Notes: generated from the sequence alone by a model not told the origin. Shown: positions 15,493 through 24,340, counted from the stretch's first letter. The stretch is 64,000 nt of DNA from Gloeocapsopsis dulcis (GCF_032163395.1 NZ_CP119968.1:3746001-3810000), one strand, 5' to 3'. Program-made: numbers and translations.

Positions 15493-15768
15493 ATGTTATT
15501 GACAGAAGAGATTAAACACAACGGCAAAAGCGAGACTAGATGTACTTCATCCAATCTCGCTCTACAAGACTTAACAGAATTAGGTCTTTTGTTTGATCAG
15601 GTTGAGGCGAGCTTTAGGGCGATCGCCTCGCAATACCAACTGCCGCATCGTCGGCTGTTGGCTCTTGATTGGGTAGCCCGTTACCACGGGATATCCACTG
15701 GAACGTTTAAGAAAGCTTTTGAAATGTGGTTGGAATCTATGACAGCAGAAGGAGAAATTGATGACTAG
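15493..15768 (+). CDS. Small protein coupled to the replication gene
   Basis: 91 residues from ATG, preceded by GGAG (ATTAGGAGACAAACCTAG). Central part: ALQDLTELGLLFDQVEASFRAIASQYQLPHRRLLALDWVARYHGISTGTFKKAFEMWLESM, which is helical and includes a possible helix-turn-helix (LLALDWVARYHGISTGTFKKAF). Its last eight bases overlap the start of the primase/helicase gene (ATGACTAG), so the two are translationally coupled. A replication accessory or regulator role is inferred from this coupling. Confidence 0.68.
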   Translation: MLLTEEIKHNGKSETRCTSSNLALQDLTELGLLFDQVEASFRAIASQYQLPHRRLLALDWVARYHGISTGTFKKAFEMWLESMTAEGEIDD

Positions 15769-18325
15769 TACACTTTACATCAACAAATCTGCTGCTACAG
15801 CATTTCAACAGACAGCCCAAAAATATCTTAAGACGCAGCACCACAAGGAATGCACCGAAAAACGCGGCTTGAATCCTGAGTGGATCTCAGTTAATTGTAG
15901 ATCGATTGCAGCATCTGAGGCATCAGAGCGATTAGGATATACCGCGCAATCAGAGGGTATTTGGTTAGAAGGCTGCAACTATCAAAGTCAATACAAACCC
16001 GATAAACCCTGGAAGGCAGAGGGTGATAAAAAAGCACCCAAGTATCGCTCCCCGTTAGGTGACTACGATGCCATGCTACCGGCACATCCATCTGACCCTT
16101 ATTACTGGGACAAAAAAGCCTACCAAATCAACGGGCACCCGTGCTTGGTTATAACAGAGGGATTTTTTAAGGCGATCGCCGGATGTGCCAACGGACTGCC
16201 AACGATTGCGCTACTAGGTGTCGAGATGGGATTGACCAGCAGTAGCGCTGACATTCAAGGCAGGCGCTATCTAGTACCAACATTAGAACGCTATGCCTCA
16301 TCGGGGTTTGGTTTTATCATTGCCTTTGATGCCGACTGCGCTACAAACAAAAATGTAATTTGGGCGCAGTTAAAGCTCGCGCATCAGCTTAAACTGTTTA
16401 AAGTTCCAGTTTACAGTGCCACTGGACTCTGGACAGTAGCAGAGGGTAAGGGCATGGACGATTACATCCAAAATCACGGCTCAGACCGCTTTTTGCGTGA
16501 AGTGATGGGCAAGGTCGTAGACATCGGTGCTTGGGAGAAACAATTCCAAACACCGGAGATTCCCAAGACGAATAAGGTTCCACCTGCTGATATCGTCGGA
16601 CGCGAAATTATTGAGGATTACCGCGATCGCCTGCTATGGAGCGACCAGCATAAAAGCTGGATGTACTACGAACTAGAACGCAAAGGCATTTGGAATCCAG
16701 TAAGTGACCTGTACGTAGAGTCCGTTGTCAATAAGATTTTAGAGTCTCGTGGCATCGTTGGTTACGGCAGCATTAGCTATATCACTAACGTCGTTGCCCA
16801 AATGCGACTACAACTATTGGAGCGCGAATGGAACGAACGCCCGATTAACGAAGTCCTACCCTTTACCGATGGAGTCTTAGAGCTAGCAACTGGGCAGTTT
16901 CACAAACACGCCCCAGGGCATCGCCTCACCTGGAGCTTACCACGTCCGTATAACGCGGTTGCTACTGATTGGACAAAAATTCAAAGCTGGCTAGAGGAAG
17001 CTACGGGTAAAAACCAAAAGTATCAGGAAACTCTACTTTGCTTCGCAGCGGCAGTCTTACGGGGTCGTGCTGACCTTCATAAATTTTTACACTTAATTGG
17101 TCATGGTGGCACAGGTAAGTCTACATTTACCCGTCTGCTAGAAGCGTTAATCGGGTCAGACAACTGCTGGAACGGCAGCCTTAAAGATCTTGAAGACAAG
17201 CACGAGGTCGTACAACTAATCGGCAAGCGTTTGTTAATTCTGCCCGACCAAGACAAGGTAACGGGTAGCCTGTCCAACTTCAAACGCATCACAGGTCAAG
17301 ACTCATTGAGCGGACGGCGGTTGTATAAAGATGGCTTGAACTTCCGCTTCTCCGGCATGACAGTTGTTACCAGCAACGCTCCCATCTTTCACGCTGATGG
17401 TGGCTTGTGGTTGACGCGGCAGATTGTGATGCTACCGTTTGACCACAAGCCATCTGCAAATAAGGTGAGAGACTTAGAGGCAGAGTTTGAGCCAGAGTTG
17501 TCAGCTTTCACGAACTACCTCTTGTCTATCCCCAATGATAGAATTACCCGCGTTCTCCGGCAGATAGGAAATGATGAGGTTAACCCGACGCTGTGGCAAT
17601 CTAAAATCCGCACTGATTCAATTGCGGCATGGGTCAACGATCGGGTGATTTACGATTCAAGTGCTAAGACTCAGATCGGCAGTAATCGTGACGAGTGGAA
17701 AGATTACACTTACGACCCTGAAAATTCTACTCTGTTTGGTTCATACTCAGATTATTGCCGTGCTAGCGGTCTTCAAGCGAAAGGTAAGAATAATTTTAGT
17801 GCTGACCTAATTGAATTATGTCAACAGACATTGGGATGGGGTGATGTGCAGTGGGGACGTGATGCGCAGGGAAGACGAATGGTTTGTGGCTTGAGGCTGC
17901 GGCTTGATGGAGATACTCAGCCAATAATAGAAGATTGTCTAACGTCTGACGACCTATCTGACGACCTATCTGACGACCTGCCTAATGACCTGAAGCCCAA
18001 TAACAGCAATGGTTCCAACGACTCGCTGACGACCCTGACGACTAAAAGTTCTTCAAAACTTTCTGACGATAAATCAGCAACAAATCAAACTCCGGATCAA
18101 AAGGTAGCTACTCGACTACCCTTAATTCAACCACCATTTAAAGTGGGCGATCGCGTTCGATACGTGGGTGAAAAATTTCGGCAGCAATACCCTAAGTCTC
18201 TACTGCTTACTATTCATCAGGTGGATGCTACTTGGGACTGCGCTAGCTGCTACACGCCACATGGAACAATTACATCCTGGTTAGCGTTCGAGGATTTGCA
18301 GCCCGTCAATAACGGCGATGCTTAG
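15761..18325 (+). CDS. Primase/SF3-helicase-like replication protein (DUF3854 and D5-type helicase)
   Basis: 854 residues from ATG 15761 (a TTG one codon earlier is also possible). The N-terminal half carries a DUF3854/Toprim-like region: YWDKKAYQINGHPCLVITEGFFKAIAG near 115-145 and FIIAFDADCATN near 185-197. The helicase half has Walker A GHGGTGKSTF (about 447-456), Walker B-like LLILPDQDK (about 491-499) and VVTSNAP (about 537), as in D5/SF3 helicases of viruses and plasmids. A DDLS-repeat tail follows, then an SH3-like FKVGDRVRYVGEK end (from about 793). It should open and prime the element's DNA; the tail DNA is itself an inverted array of the 9-base repeat. Confidence 0.87.
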   Translation: MTSTLYINKSAATAFQQTAQKYLKTQHHKECTEKRGLNPEWISVNCRSIAASEASERLGYTAQSEGIWLEGCNYQSQYKPDKPWKAEGDKKAPKYRSPLGDYDAMLPAHPSDPYYWDKKAYQINGHPCLVITEGFFKAIAGCANGLPTIALLGVEMGLTSSSADIQGRRYLVPTLERYASSGFGFIIAFDADCATNKNVIWAQLKLAHQLKLFKVPVYSATGLWTVAEGKGMDDYIQNHGSDRFLREVMGKVVDIGAWEKQFQTPEIPKTNKVPPADIVGREIIEDYRDRLLWSDQHKSWMYYELERKGIWNPVSDLYVESVVNKILESRGIVGYGSISYITNVVAQMRLQLLEREWNERPINEVLPFTDGVLELATGQFHKHAPGHRLTWSLPRPYNAVATDWTKIQSWLEEATGKNQKYQETLLCFAAAVLRGRADLHKFLHLIGHGGTGKSTFTRLLEALIGSDNCWNGSLKDLEDKHEVVQLIGKRLLILPDQDKVTGSLSNFKRITGQDSLSGRRLYKDGLNFRFSGMTVVTSNAPIFHADGGLWLTRQIVMLPFDHKPSANKVRDLEAEFEPELSAFTNYLLSIPNDRITRVLRQIGNDEVNPTLWQSKIRTDSIAAWVNDRVIYDSSAKTQIGSNRDEWKDYTYDPENSTLFGSYSDYCRASGLQAKGKNNFSADLIELCQQTLGWGDVQWGRDAQGRRMVCGLRLRLDGDTQPIIEDCLTSDDLSDDLSDDLPNDLKPNNSNGSNDSLTTLTTKSSSKLSDDKSATNQTPDQKVATRLPLIQPPFKVGDRVRYVGEKFRQQYPKSLLLTIHQVDATWDCASCYTPHGTITSWLAFEDLQPVNNGDA
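17946..18043 (-). repeat. Iteron-like 9-mers inside the replication gene (inverted)
   Basis: CTGACGACC, the reverse complement of GGTCGTCAG, occurs at 17946-17954, 17958-17966 and 17970-17978 (12-base period) and at 18026-18034, with CTGACGACT in exact tandem at 18035-18043. The 12-base period encodes the repeated residues DDLS. The same 9-mer occurs on the other strand in two non-coding clusters 4-5 kb away. Confidence 0.75.
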
Positions 18326-18342
18326 CTGAACGGGGAACACTA

Positions 18343-18570
18343 ATGCCTAAACTTAATAATGCGCAGAAATCCTGCTGGGCAGACACCAAAACTGCGGCTG
18401 AGGTACTGGGGATAACGCCTAGGCATCTACGCCACCTCAGAGCGCATGGGTTATTCAAGCTGGGTAAACACTACCGTATCGCCAGTAGTCCGTTATCAGC
18501 CCGACCAACTTATCTTTGGCATATAGAGCGCTGTGGTCATGCTCTAGAGATTCCACTGGAGAAGCGATAA
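18343..18570 (+). CDS. Small HTH protein, excisionase candidate
   Basis: 75 residues from ATG, 17 bases after the replication gene. The segment SCWADTKTAAEVLGITPRHLRHLRAHGLFKLGKHYRI is a winged-helix/MerR-type reading head as in phage excisionases (TAAEVLGITPRHLRxLR), with a short C-terminal tail. Placed with an integrase in the same element, a recombination directionality factor is the most likely role; a transcription regulator is the alternative. Confidence 0.68.
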   Translation: MPKLNNAQKSCWADTKTAAEVLGITPRHLRHLRAHGLFKLGKHYRIASSPLSARPTYLWHIERCGHALEIPLEKR

Positions 18571-18596
18571 AAGCTTCAACCGTTACTTACCCCTCA

Positions 18597-18615
18597 CTGG
18601 CGCTAATAGCGCCAG
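18597..18615. terminator. Compact inverted repeat after the HTH gene
   Basis: CTGGCGCTA and TAGCGCCAG are exact complements around a single A (18597-18615). There is no T-run; it may terminate the replication operon or belong to the regulatory block that starts two bases later. Confidence 0.5.
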
Positions 18616-18616
18616 T

Positions 18617-18774
18617 ATATCAGCTTATGTGTATAAATGGAAAATTTGAGTAAAAAACCAATATCAGCTTATGTGTATGAATAGAATCTGAGGACAATAT
18701 CTAATATCGAGTTATACACACAAATAGAATATTTCTGCTATATTCCATATATACACACTCATGGAATATAGCAG
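18617..18774 (+). promoter_or_regulatory. Operator array upstream of the coiled-coil protein gene
   Basis: An 18-base sequence ATATCAGCTTATGTGTAT occurs at 18617-18634 and again at 18661-18678; a diverged third copy (ATATCGAGTTATACACAC) starts at 18704. Next, CTGCTATATTCCAT (18735-18748) and ATGGAATATAGCAG (18761-18774) form a perfect 14-base inverted repeat with 12-base spacer whose right arm ends on the first base of the GTG start codon. This is a strong layout for tight, probably autogenous repression. Confidence 0.72.
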
Positions 18775-19271
18775 TGGCTAACAAGGAAAGGAGAATATCA
18801 GAGCGCTCTTTAGAAAACCTCAAGTTAGGAGCAGAAGCACGCCGTCAGGGGAAACTGCGGGTAAACCATACGCTGCTACCAGAAACGGTTGAGTGGTTGA
18901 AAAACCATGGCAACGCCAGCCACTTAATTGACGAGTTGGTAAAAGCAGCTAAGAGTGGTAATCTAAAATCCAATAATACACATGAAAAGAAAGAAAGCGA
19001 ACAGCCAATAAATTCCAATCATGCACATAAACAGATAGAGGCGCTACAAGCAGAGTTAGCTACGGTGCGATCGCAGCTACAGCAAATAGCACAGGAGCGC
19101 GACGATCTGCTAGAGCAGTTAGAGCAAGCTACTAGTCAACATGAGCTACTCAACCTGGAGCGAGAAAGAAACCGCTATCTCGCCAGCTTACGACTAGGTA
19201 AGCAAGCAGCGGAGTACAAACGAACTAAATCTGTCCTTGATCGTTTTATCGCTTTTATCAGCCCAGCTTGA
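18774..19271 (+). CDS. Basic coiled-coil protein, probable DNA-binding regulator
   Basis: 165 residues from GTG. The N-terminal 65 residues are basic (ERRISERSLENLKLGAEARRQGKLRVNHTLLPETVEWLKNHGNASHLIDELVKAA), with a possible ribbon-helix-helix (TLLPETVEWLK then ASHLIDELVKAA). Residues about 85-130 form a coiled coil (EALQAELATVRSQLQQIAQERDDLLEQLEQATSQ). This resembles plasmid KfrA-like or partition-type regulators in layout, but homology is not established. The operator-like inverted repeat on its start codon suggests autoregulation. It converges with the integrase gene. Confidence 0.65.
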   Translation: MANKERRISERSLENLKLGAEARRQGKLRVNHTLLPETVEWLKNHGNASHLIDELVKAAKSGNLKSNNTHEKKESEQPINSNHAHKQIEALQAELATVRSQLQQIAQERDDLLEQLEQATSQHELLNLERERNRYLASLRLGKQAAEYKRTKSVLDRFIAFISPA

Positions 19272-19312
19272 TGTCAGAGCTTGCAGAGGATAAAGAGGGC
19301 GGCTCTAATAGG

Positions 19313-20443
19313 TTAATTAGTTAGGGGAGGCGTGGGGTAATCCCTCGCTTCTGGTGGCATTGGGCGGTCTGGACGCTTAACGATCGCCTGATACACCCGT
19401 CGGTAAGTTGATTCGTCAATCCACGCTCGGTAAATATTTAAATGTACGCGCACAGAGTGACCCATCATTCCCGCTGCCCAGTCAGGAGCCATCCCAAATT
19501 CAAAACAGCGTCGTGCGTAGCAATGCCTCAAATCATAGGCATGGAAGGGCAATTTTCGGTCATAAAACCATCCAGCAATCTTAGTCCCTAGCTTTGCATT
19601 GCTGTAGCTGAGATTCAGGTTTGGCAACTTTACATCCTGCAAATTCCACTGTTCTGCCCATTCTGGATATAGCGGGTACACAAATCGCTTCCCAGTTTTG
19701 CCCGCTAGAACACGCACGACAGGAAAATCAGCTAAGTCAAGACGAAATACTTCGTGACCTCTTAACCCATAGCAAGCCAGCATTCCGACTACCCAACCCC
19801 AAGGGCTGCTCTGTAAACTGTGTCGCCATTCCGCTATTTGGCTATCTGATGGAAGCGATCGCGGGTTGACGGCTGCTGCTGAGTAAGACCCAGAAAGGCG
19901 CTTGATCGCGTCTCTATCTTCCAGGTTGGCAAATTCAGCCAGCTTGTAGCAGTAGTCGCAAGCCCTTTTACGAGTACGGCTGTCTGGTTCAGTTGTGACA
20001 ATATAATTCACTAATGTTTCTAAGGTTAGAGGCTGTTGTGCTGGTAGCTTGTTGAAAATTTGCTGATAGTCAGTCTTCCAAGTTGTTAAACTCGCTTGCG
20101 TTCGTGGTGTCGTTTGCCAGTGGAACTGCTCAAATCGCCCAATCCAATGCCCAATCATCAAAGTATTCCCACTGGATTTGAGATAAGGTTGCCACGAGAA
20201 TTCCTTGCAATCTAGCAACGCTCCCACTTTTCGGGCTTCAGCTTCTGCCAGAGATATTCCAGCGGGGTTAGCGTGAAAACCTAGCGCTAGTCGCTGTTGG
20301 TAGGGTTGAGTTTTAGAAGAATCAGGCTTAGGAGGGAAAGTAGACCGTAGATAAAGCTGATTGCCTTTTATCTCAATGGTTACTCCGACTTTTGCGGCTC
20401 GTAGCCGACCGTTAGCTTGGTTTAGCTTCCCCTGAACATCCAT
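19313..20443 (-). CDS. Tyrosine recombinase (integrase) of the tRNA-Cys element
   Basis: 376 residues from ATG. The N-terminus has the arm-type domain seen in cyanobacterial integrases (IEIKGNQLYLRSTFPPKP and GISLAEAEARKVGALLD). The catalytic core shows Arg228 in CYGLRGHEVF, Lys in AGKTGKRFVYPL, HAYDLRH with the second Arg, GHS, and Tyr338 in LNIYRAW. The gene begins 134 bases from the tRNA-Cys target and reads away from it, with 10-base repeats in between. It should join the element's site to the tRNA 3' half. Confidence 0.9.
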   Translation of the reverse strand: MDVQGKLNQANGRLRAAKVGVTIEIKGNQLYLRSTFPPKPDSSKTQPYQQRLALGFHANPAGISLAEAEARKVGALLDCKEFSWQPYLKSSGNTLMIGHWIGRFEQFHWQTTPRTQASLTTWKTDYQQIFNKLPAQQPLTLETLVNYIVTTEPDSRTRKRACDYCYKLAEFANLEDRDAIKRLSGSYSAAAVNPRSLPSDSQIAEWRHSLQSSPWGWVVGMLACYGLRGHEVFRLDLADFPVVRVLAGKTGKRFVYPLYPEWAEQWNLQDVKLPNLNLSYSNAKLGTKIAGWFYDRKLPFHAYDLRHCYARRCFEFGMAPDWAAGMMGHSVRVHLNIYRAWIDESTYRRVYQAIVKRPDRPMPPEARDYPTPPLTN

Positions 20444-20470
20444 GTGCCTAAAGTTTGCCTACTTTTTAAA

Positions 20471-20500
20471 GTGCATTTAGGTACATTTAAATACATTTGT
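20471..20500 (-). promoter_or_regulatory. Three 10-base repeats upstream of the integrase
   Basis: GTGCATTTAG, GTACATTTAA and ATACATTTGT follow each other without spacing (consensus RTRCATTTRN), then GTATACTTAC. Exact 10-base periodicity places the copies on one face of the helix. They could be integrase arm sites or a repressor operator for int; they lie between the int start and the tRNA. Confidence 0.55.
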
Positions 20501-20577
20501 GTATACTTACTTTTCTTAACAAACCGTGAAAGGATTGTTAATAGGTCATTTTTAACTATTTCTTCGCATAAAAATTA

Positions 20578-20649
<72 letters not shown>

Positions 20650-21092
20650 ATGACTATTTACTGACAAAGCAACAAGTTATCTTCTGTGACTCAGTGTACT
20701 TGTAGTTGCTTGTTTTTTCGTTTTAAGTCGGGCGCACCTGACAATTTTCATTAGACTAATATAGCACTAAATATAAACAGATAGCTCATTGATAGTACCT
20801 GAGTATTATTTTGTCATCTTGGTCATTGTAGCTTCAAGCTCTCGTGATTACAATCACACATAATGTGGTTAAGGATCGCAAATTGTGGTTATTTTTCTCG
20901 ATAGTATAAAGAAGCACAAACAAGACAAAGCTTGTGTATATTTCCAGCTTTGCGTCTCAAATATACTGGAATGCACAGTTTTATGTATTGAAAGTTGTGC
21001 TTCTACTTGCTTTGTGATTTCACTTGTACTCAAGATTAGATATTGTGCTGCTAGAGAATAGCATTTTTGGACAAAAACTGGTGTCTGCAAAA
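20650..21092. other. Intergenic region between tRNA-Cys and the phosphodiesterase gene
   Basis: About 440 bases with the promoter of tRNA-Cys presumably at the left edge and of the phosphodiesterase at the right. Open frames here on both strands lack ribosome binding sites and family features. No repeats stand out. Confidence 0.45.
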
Positions 21093-21893
21093 ATGAATCA
21101 AGTTTCTCCTTTATCTATCGCTCAGATTACAGATATTCATCTATTTACAGATGAGAAGCAAGAGCTATTGGGACTAAACACAACACAATCGTTTCAAAGT
21201 GTTATTGAAAGGTTGCTGTATTTGCGCGATCGCATAGATTTGTTGTTGCTTACAGGAGACTTATCACAAGATGGGACACCAGAATCGTATAAGCGCTTGC
21301 AACATCTGTTACGCCCGCTAGCAAAGCCTACATACTGGACCCCAGGGAATCACGACTACTCCCCTGCAATGCAACAAATCTTAAATCATGGTTCGATTTT
21401 ATCAGAGAAAGAATTTATTCAAGGCGGCTGGAACTTTGTCTTAATTGATTCTGCTGTATCTGGGCATACTTATGGTCAACTGTCAAAATCAACACTAGCT
21501 TGGTTAGACTGGCGACTTGCCACTTGGAGCGATCGACCTGCTTTGGTTGCGTTGCATCATCCGCCTTTCCTGGTCAATTCTCAATGGCTTGATAGTAGTA
21601 CGCTAGAAAACTCCGAGGAGTTTTTTGCAGTTTTAGATCGCCATCCACAAGTCAAGCTAGTTTTGTTCGGTCACATTCACCAAGAATTTCATTGTCAGAG
21701 AAATGGCGTACATTATCTGGGTAGTCCCTCAACCTCAGTTCAATTTGAGCCAAATAGTGCACACTTCTCCATAAAACAAGAATATCCAGGATTCCGACTG
21801 ATTAAGCTATATCCTGATGGTAGTTGGTTAACTCAAATTGAGCGTGTAGCTTATAGTGAAGATGTTTTAGATTTAGCAGCAACGGGGTATTGA
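21093..21893 (+). CDS. CpdA-like metallophosphoesterase (3',5'-cyclic nucleotide phosphodiesterase family)
   Basis: 266 residues from ATG 21093; an upstream in-frame ATG at 21024 would add 23 poorly conserved residues. The metal-binding motifs are in order: QITDIHLF (DxH), LLLTGDLSQDG (GDxxQDG), TPGNHD (GNHD), LVALHHPP and VLFGHIHQEF (GHxH). This order is that of the class III cyclic nucleotide phosphodiesterases such as CpdA. Hydrolysis of cAMP is plausible, but other phosphodiesters cannot be excluded. Confidence 0.87.
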   Translation: MNQVSPLSIAQITDIHLFTDEKQELLGLNTTQSFQSVIERLLYLRDRIDLLLLTGDLSQDGTPESYKRLQHLLRPLAKPTYWTPGNHDYSPAMQQILNHGSILSEKEFIQGGWNFVLIDSAVSGHTYGQLSKSTLAWLDWRLATWSDRPALVALHHPPFLVNSQWLDSSTLENSEEFFAVLDRHPQVKLVLFGHIHQEFHCQRNGVHYLGSPSTSVQFEPNSAHFSIKQEYPGFRLIKLYPDGSWLTQIERVAYSEDVLDLAATGY

Positions 21894-21919
21894 ATACTTT
21901 TGACACCCTCTTTGTTGTT

Positions 21920-22510
21920 TTACACTTTGACTTCATCAGCAAAGTTGTTCCAACGAACGAAGTGAAATGGTCCAGCAACAGATCCCCAAACGTGTTCGTC
22001 GGTTTCAGGATCTCGTCCTCGGTCGAGGCTGATGAACCGTGTTTGATCAATCTCAAATTCGCTATCTAGATAGGTTTTCTTATCTTTACGGACTACAATA
22101 CACCCTTTTCCTGGCTCAACACTCCCTTTAAAGCTGTGTCCTGTCCATTCGACAAGCATATTACAGCCTGGTAATTTTTCTAAATCCTTTGATGTGATTG
22201 CGCTTAAGCGTTGGGGTTCGCGAGATGCACCATAAAATTGTTGTTCGTCTTTAATTAGATAATTCTCAATCGTGATGCGATTACCCGCATTCACCAACTT
22301 CAATACTCGCACCCGATAGGGATTATTCAGCATATAATCATACGCTTGTTCCACATAAAAGCTTACTCCAGAAAGGGTTTCTAGAGGGAGAGGGCGCATA
22401 CAAACGCGAATGTGTGCGAAAAAAGGAGGATTTTCAAAAGCTTGTTCTTGATTGCTAAAATCTGCTGCCATCCACCGCGCTAAAGTAGCGATATCTGTAG
22501 AATGAGTCAT
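21920..22510 (-). CDS. Phycobiliprotein chromophore lyase, CpcT/CpeT family
   Basis: 196 residues from ATG 22510; the frame extends to 22579 without conserved sequence. Family signatures: LARWMAADFSNQEQAFENPPFFAHIRVCMRPLP, SFYVEQAYDYMLNNPYRVRVLKL, LPGCNMLVEWTGHSFKGSVEPGKGCIVVRKDKKTYLDSEFEI and RDPETDEHVWGSVAGPFHF. CpcT attaches phycocyanobilin to the beta-subunit cysteine 153 of phycocyanin; CpeT-like relatives act on other phycobiliproteins. Which one this is cannot be told without phylogeny. It marks the strain as phycobilisome-containing and converges with the phosphodiesterase gene. Confidence 0.9.
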   Translation of the reverse strand: MTHSTDIATLARWMAADFSNQEQAFENPPFFAHIRVCMRPLPLETLSGVSFYVEQAYDYMLNNPYRVRVLKLVNAGNRITIENYLIKDEQQFYGASREPQRLSAITSKDLEKLPGCNMLVEWTGHSFKGSVEPGKGCIVVRKDKKTYLDSEFEIDQTRFISLDRGRDPETDEHVWGSVAGPFHFVRWNNFADEVKV

Positions 22511-22653
22511 TTGATCAATTTTGAATAACGATAACGTTGTTTGTGATACTCTTTTGAGTATTTTAAAACTCAAAGCCACCTATTTTTGTGGAGAATTTTT
22601 GCTAAGCGACTCGTCAAGGAGTTAGTTACTGGTAAATTTTACGGCTATCAGAG

Positions 22654-23883
22654 ATGCACAATTGCCATAATTGCTTTTATCAGATGATCCGAGGACGCAG
22701 CAAAGTTGTAGCAACTACTGTGTCATTATGGCTGTGTTGTAGTCCAATGGCACTAGCACAGCGCCAGGAATCTTCAGCTAATGCGCCGCTAAATCCATTG
22801 GAAATAACCACACCAGATCCACTGCTACCTAGAACAAATCAACCGTTGAGTCCTCAAGAACGTCAAAGTTTAGCAGCAGCTTTGGATCAACTCAACGTTC
22901 AAGCACAAGCGCGATTGGCTGCGGGGGATAGTGTTGGTGCGTTTGAGATTTGGAACCGAGAACTGAGACTAAGGCGGGCTTTGGGTACTTTAGCTGAAGT
23001 GCAAGCTTTGGGAAGAGTCGGGGCGATCGCTTGGAGTCAGAATGAACGCACCCAAGTTCAGATTATCACCGCTAGACTGCAAGCAATTCAACAAGTACAA
23101 TCGCAACCCGCGACAGATTTAACATTACTGCGATCGCTTGGTTATGCTTATCGACAAGTGCGATCGCCACAACAGGCAGTAGAAGTCTACAATCAAATTC
23201 TTGTCCTGGAGCGACAACAGCAAAATACTGTTGCAGCAGAAAATACTTTAAGAACGATTGCTGAATTACATCTGAGTTGGTTTGACTATCCGCAAGCTGC
23301 TAAAAATTATCAAGAGTTACTAAACTTAGCAAGCACTCGTGGCGATCGCGTTGGTGAAGTGACTTATCTGCAACAACTGGCTTATATTTACGACCGTACC
23401 AGACAACATCAACAAGCAGTCACAGTCAAACAGCGCCTTGCAGAGCTTTATCTCAACGAAGCTCAATTTACTCAAGTTCCAGCCATTCGACTTGCGATCG
23501 CATCTGACTATCAAGCATTAGGACAAACTCAACAAGCATTTGAAAATTATCAAGAAGCTTATGCTTCAGCTTGGTCTTTACAACAGTATGCGCGTGCTGG
23601 AGATGCTTTGCGCAGACTAATTGTACTTTTTCGCACCCAAGGTCAAGTTGCGGAGGCTTTACAAACGAGTCAAATTCTTTTAGAAGCAGATCAACGCGCT
23701 GCTAATTTTTACGGTTTGATGAATACTTATGACCAAATTGGACAAATCCATTTACAAAATGGCAACGAAAACGCGGCTCTTAGCGCTTTTGAACAAGGGC
23801 TTGCGATCGCCCAACAACTACAGCATCAACAGTCTTACTTTACTCAACGAATTGAGCAAATTCAGCAACAATTAGCTCAATAG
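22654..23883 (+). CDS. Exported tetratricopeptide-repeat protein
   Basis: 409 residues from ATG; a later ATG at 22684 is possible. A hydrophobic stretch (VVATTVSLWLCCSPMALAQ) ending in AxAxQ is a probable signal peptide. After a proline-rich linker, TPR-like helical hairpins fill about 85-405, for instance LRSLGYAYRQVRSPQQAVEVYNQIL, TIAELHLSWFDYPQAAKNYQELL and QIGQIHLQNGNENAALSAFEQGL. TPR proteins mediate protein assembly, and this one should act in the periplasm or thylakoid lumen. Partners are unknown. It diverges from the lyase gene, sharing a 140-base promoter region. Confidence 0.85.
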   Translation: MHNCHNCFYQMIRGRSKVVATTVSLWLCCSPMALAQRQESSANAPLNPLEITTPDPLLPRTNQPLSPQERQSLAAALDQLNVQAQARLAAGDSVGAFEIWNRELRLRRALGTLAEVQALGRVGAIAWSQNERTQVQIITARLQAIQQVQSQPATDLTLLRSLGYAYRQVRSPQQAVEVYNQILVLERQQQNTVAAENTLRTIAELHLSWFDYPQAAKNYQELLNLASTRGDRVGEVTYLQQLAYIYDRTRQHQQAVTVKQRLAELYLNEAQFTQVPAIRLAIASDYQALGQTQQAFENYQEAYASAWSLQQYARAGDALRRLIVLFRTQGQVAEALQTSQILLEADQRAANFYGLMNTYDQIGQIHLQNGNENAALSAFEQGLAIAQQLQHQQSYFTQRIEQIQQQLAQ

Positions 23884-23920
23884 AAGTCAAAGCAATCAAT
23901 AATAGTGCCTTGATTATTAA

Positions 23921-24340
23921 TTAAAACAGATTAGCACCATATAGCTTAGCTCCTCTAAAATCAGCTCCTGCAATAGTTGCGCCATCCATATCAACTTTAT
24001 ATAGTTTTGCATCTTGAAGATTAGCACCCGTCAGGTCAACTTCATTCATAGTTGCATCAGTAGCAAAAGCTTTAAATAGATTAGCTTCTTGTAAGTTAGC
24101 GCCTGTCAAGTCTGCACCTTCTAAGTTAGCATCGATCAGACTTGCTCCCTTTAAGTTGGCGTCTCTCAAGTCAGCACCAATTAAGTGAGCGCCATTTAAA
24201 TTAGCGCCTGCTAGATTGCATCCCATGCACTCCCTTGTTTCAATTAGTTGGCGTACATGGGCTGGGTTTTCTGCCCGTACCGGAGCTGCTAAGAATACTG
24301 TACTAAGTAAAGCTGTAGTAGCAAAAATCTCCAGTTTCAT
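23921..24340 (-). CDS. Exported pentapeptide-repeat protein
   Basis: 139 residues from ATG. A signal peptide (MKLEIFATTALLSTVFLAAPVRAENP) is followed by HVRQLIETRECMGCNLAGANLNGAHLIGADL, then pentapeptide repeats A(D/N)LxG/x down to the end, about 19 repeats. Such proteins form right-handed quadrilateral beta-helices; the CxxC at the start of the repeats is common in cyanobacterial lumenal members. It should be periplasmic or lumenal. Function unknown. Confidence 0.88.
   Translation of the reverse strand: MKLEIFATTALLSTVFLAAPVRAENPAHVRQLIETRECMGCNLAGANLNGAHLIGADLRDANLKGASLIDANLEGADLTGANLQEANLFKAFATDATMNEVDLTGANLQDAKLYKVDMDGATIAGADFRGAKLYGANLF

Noticed and set aside
21802-22056. Minus-strand frame overlapping the phosphodiesterase and lyase gene ends
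   Set aside because: It is a shadow across two convincing convergent genes.
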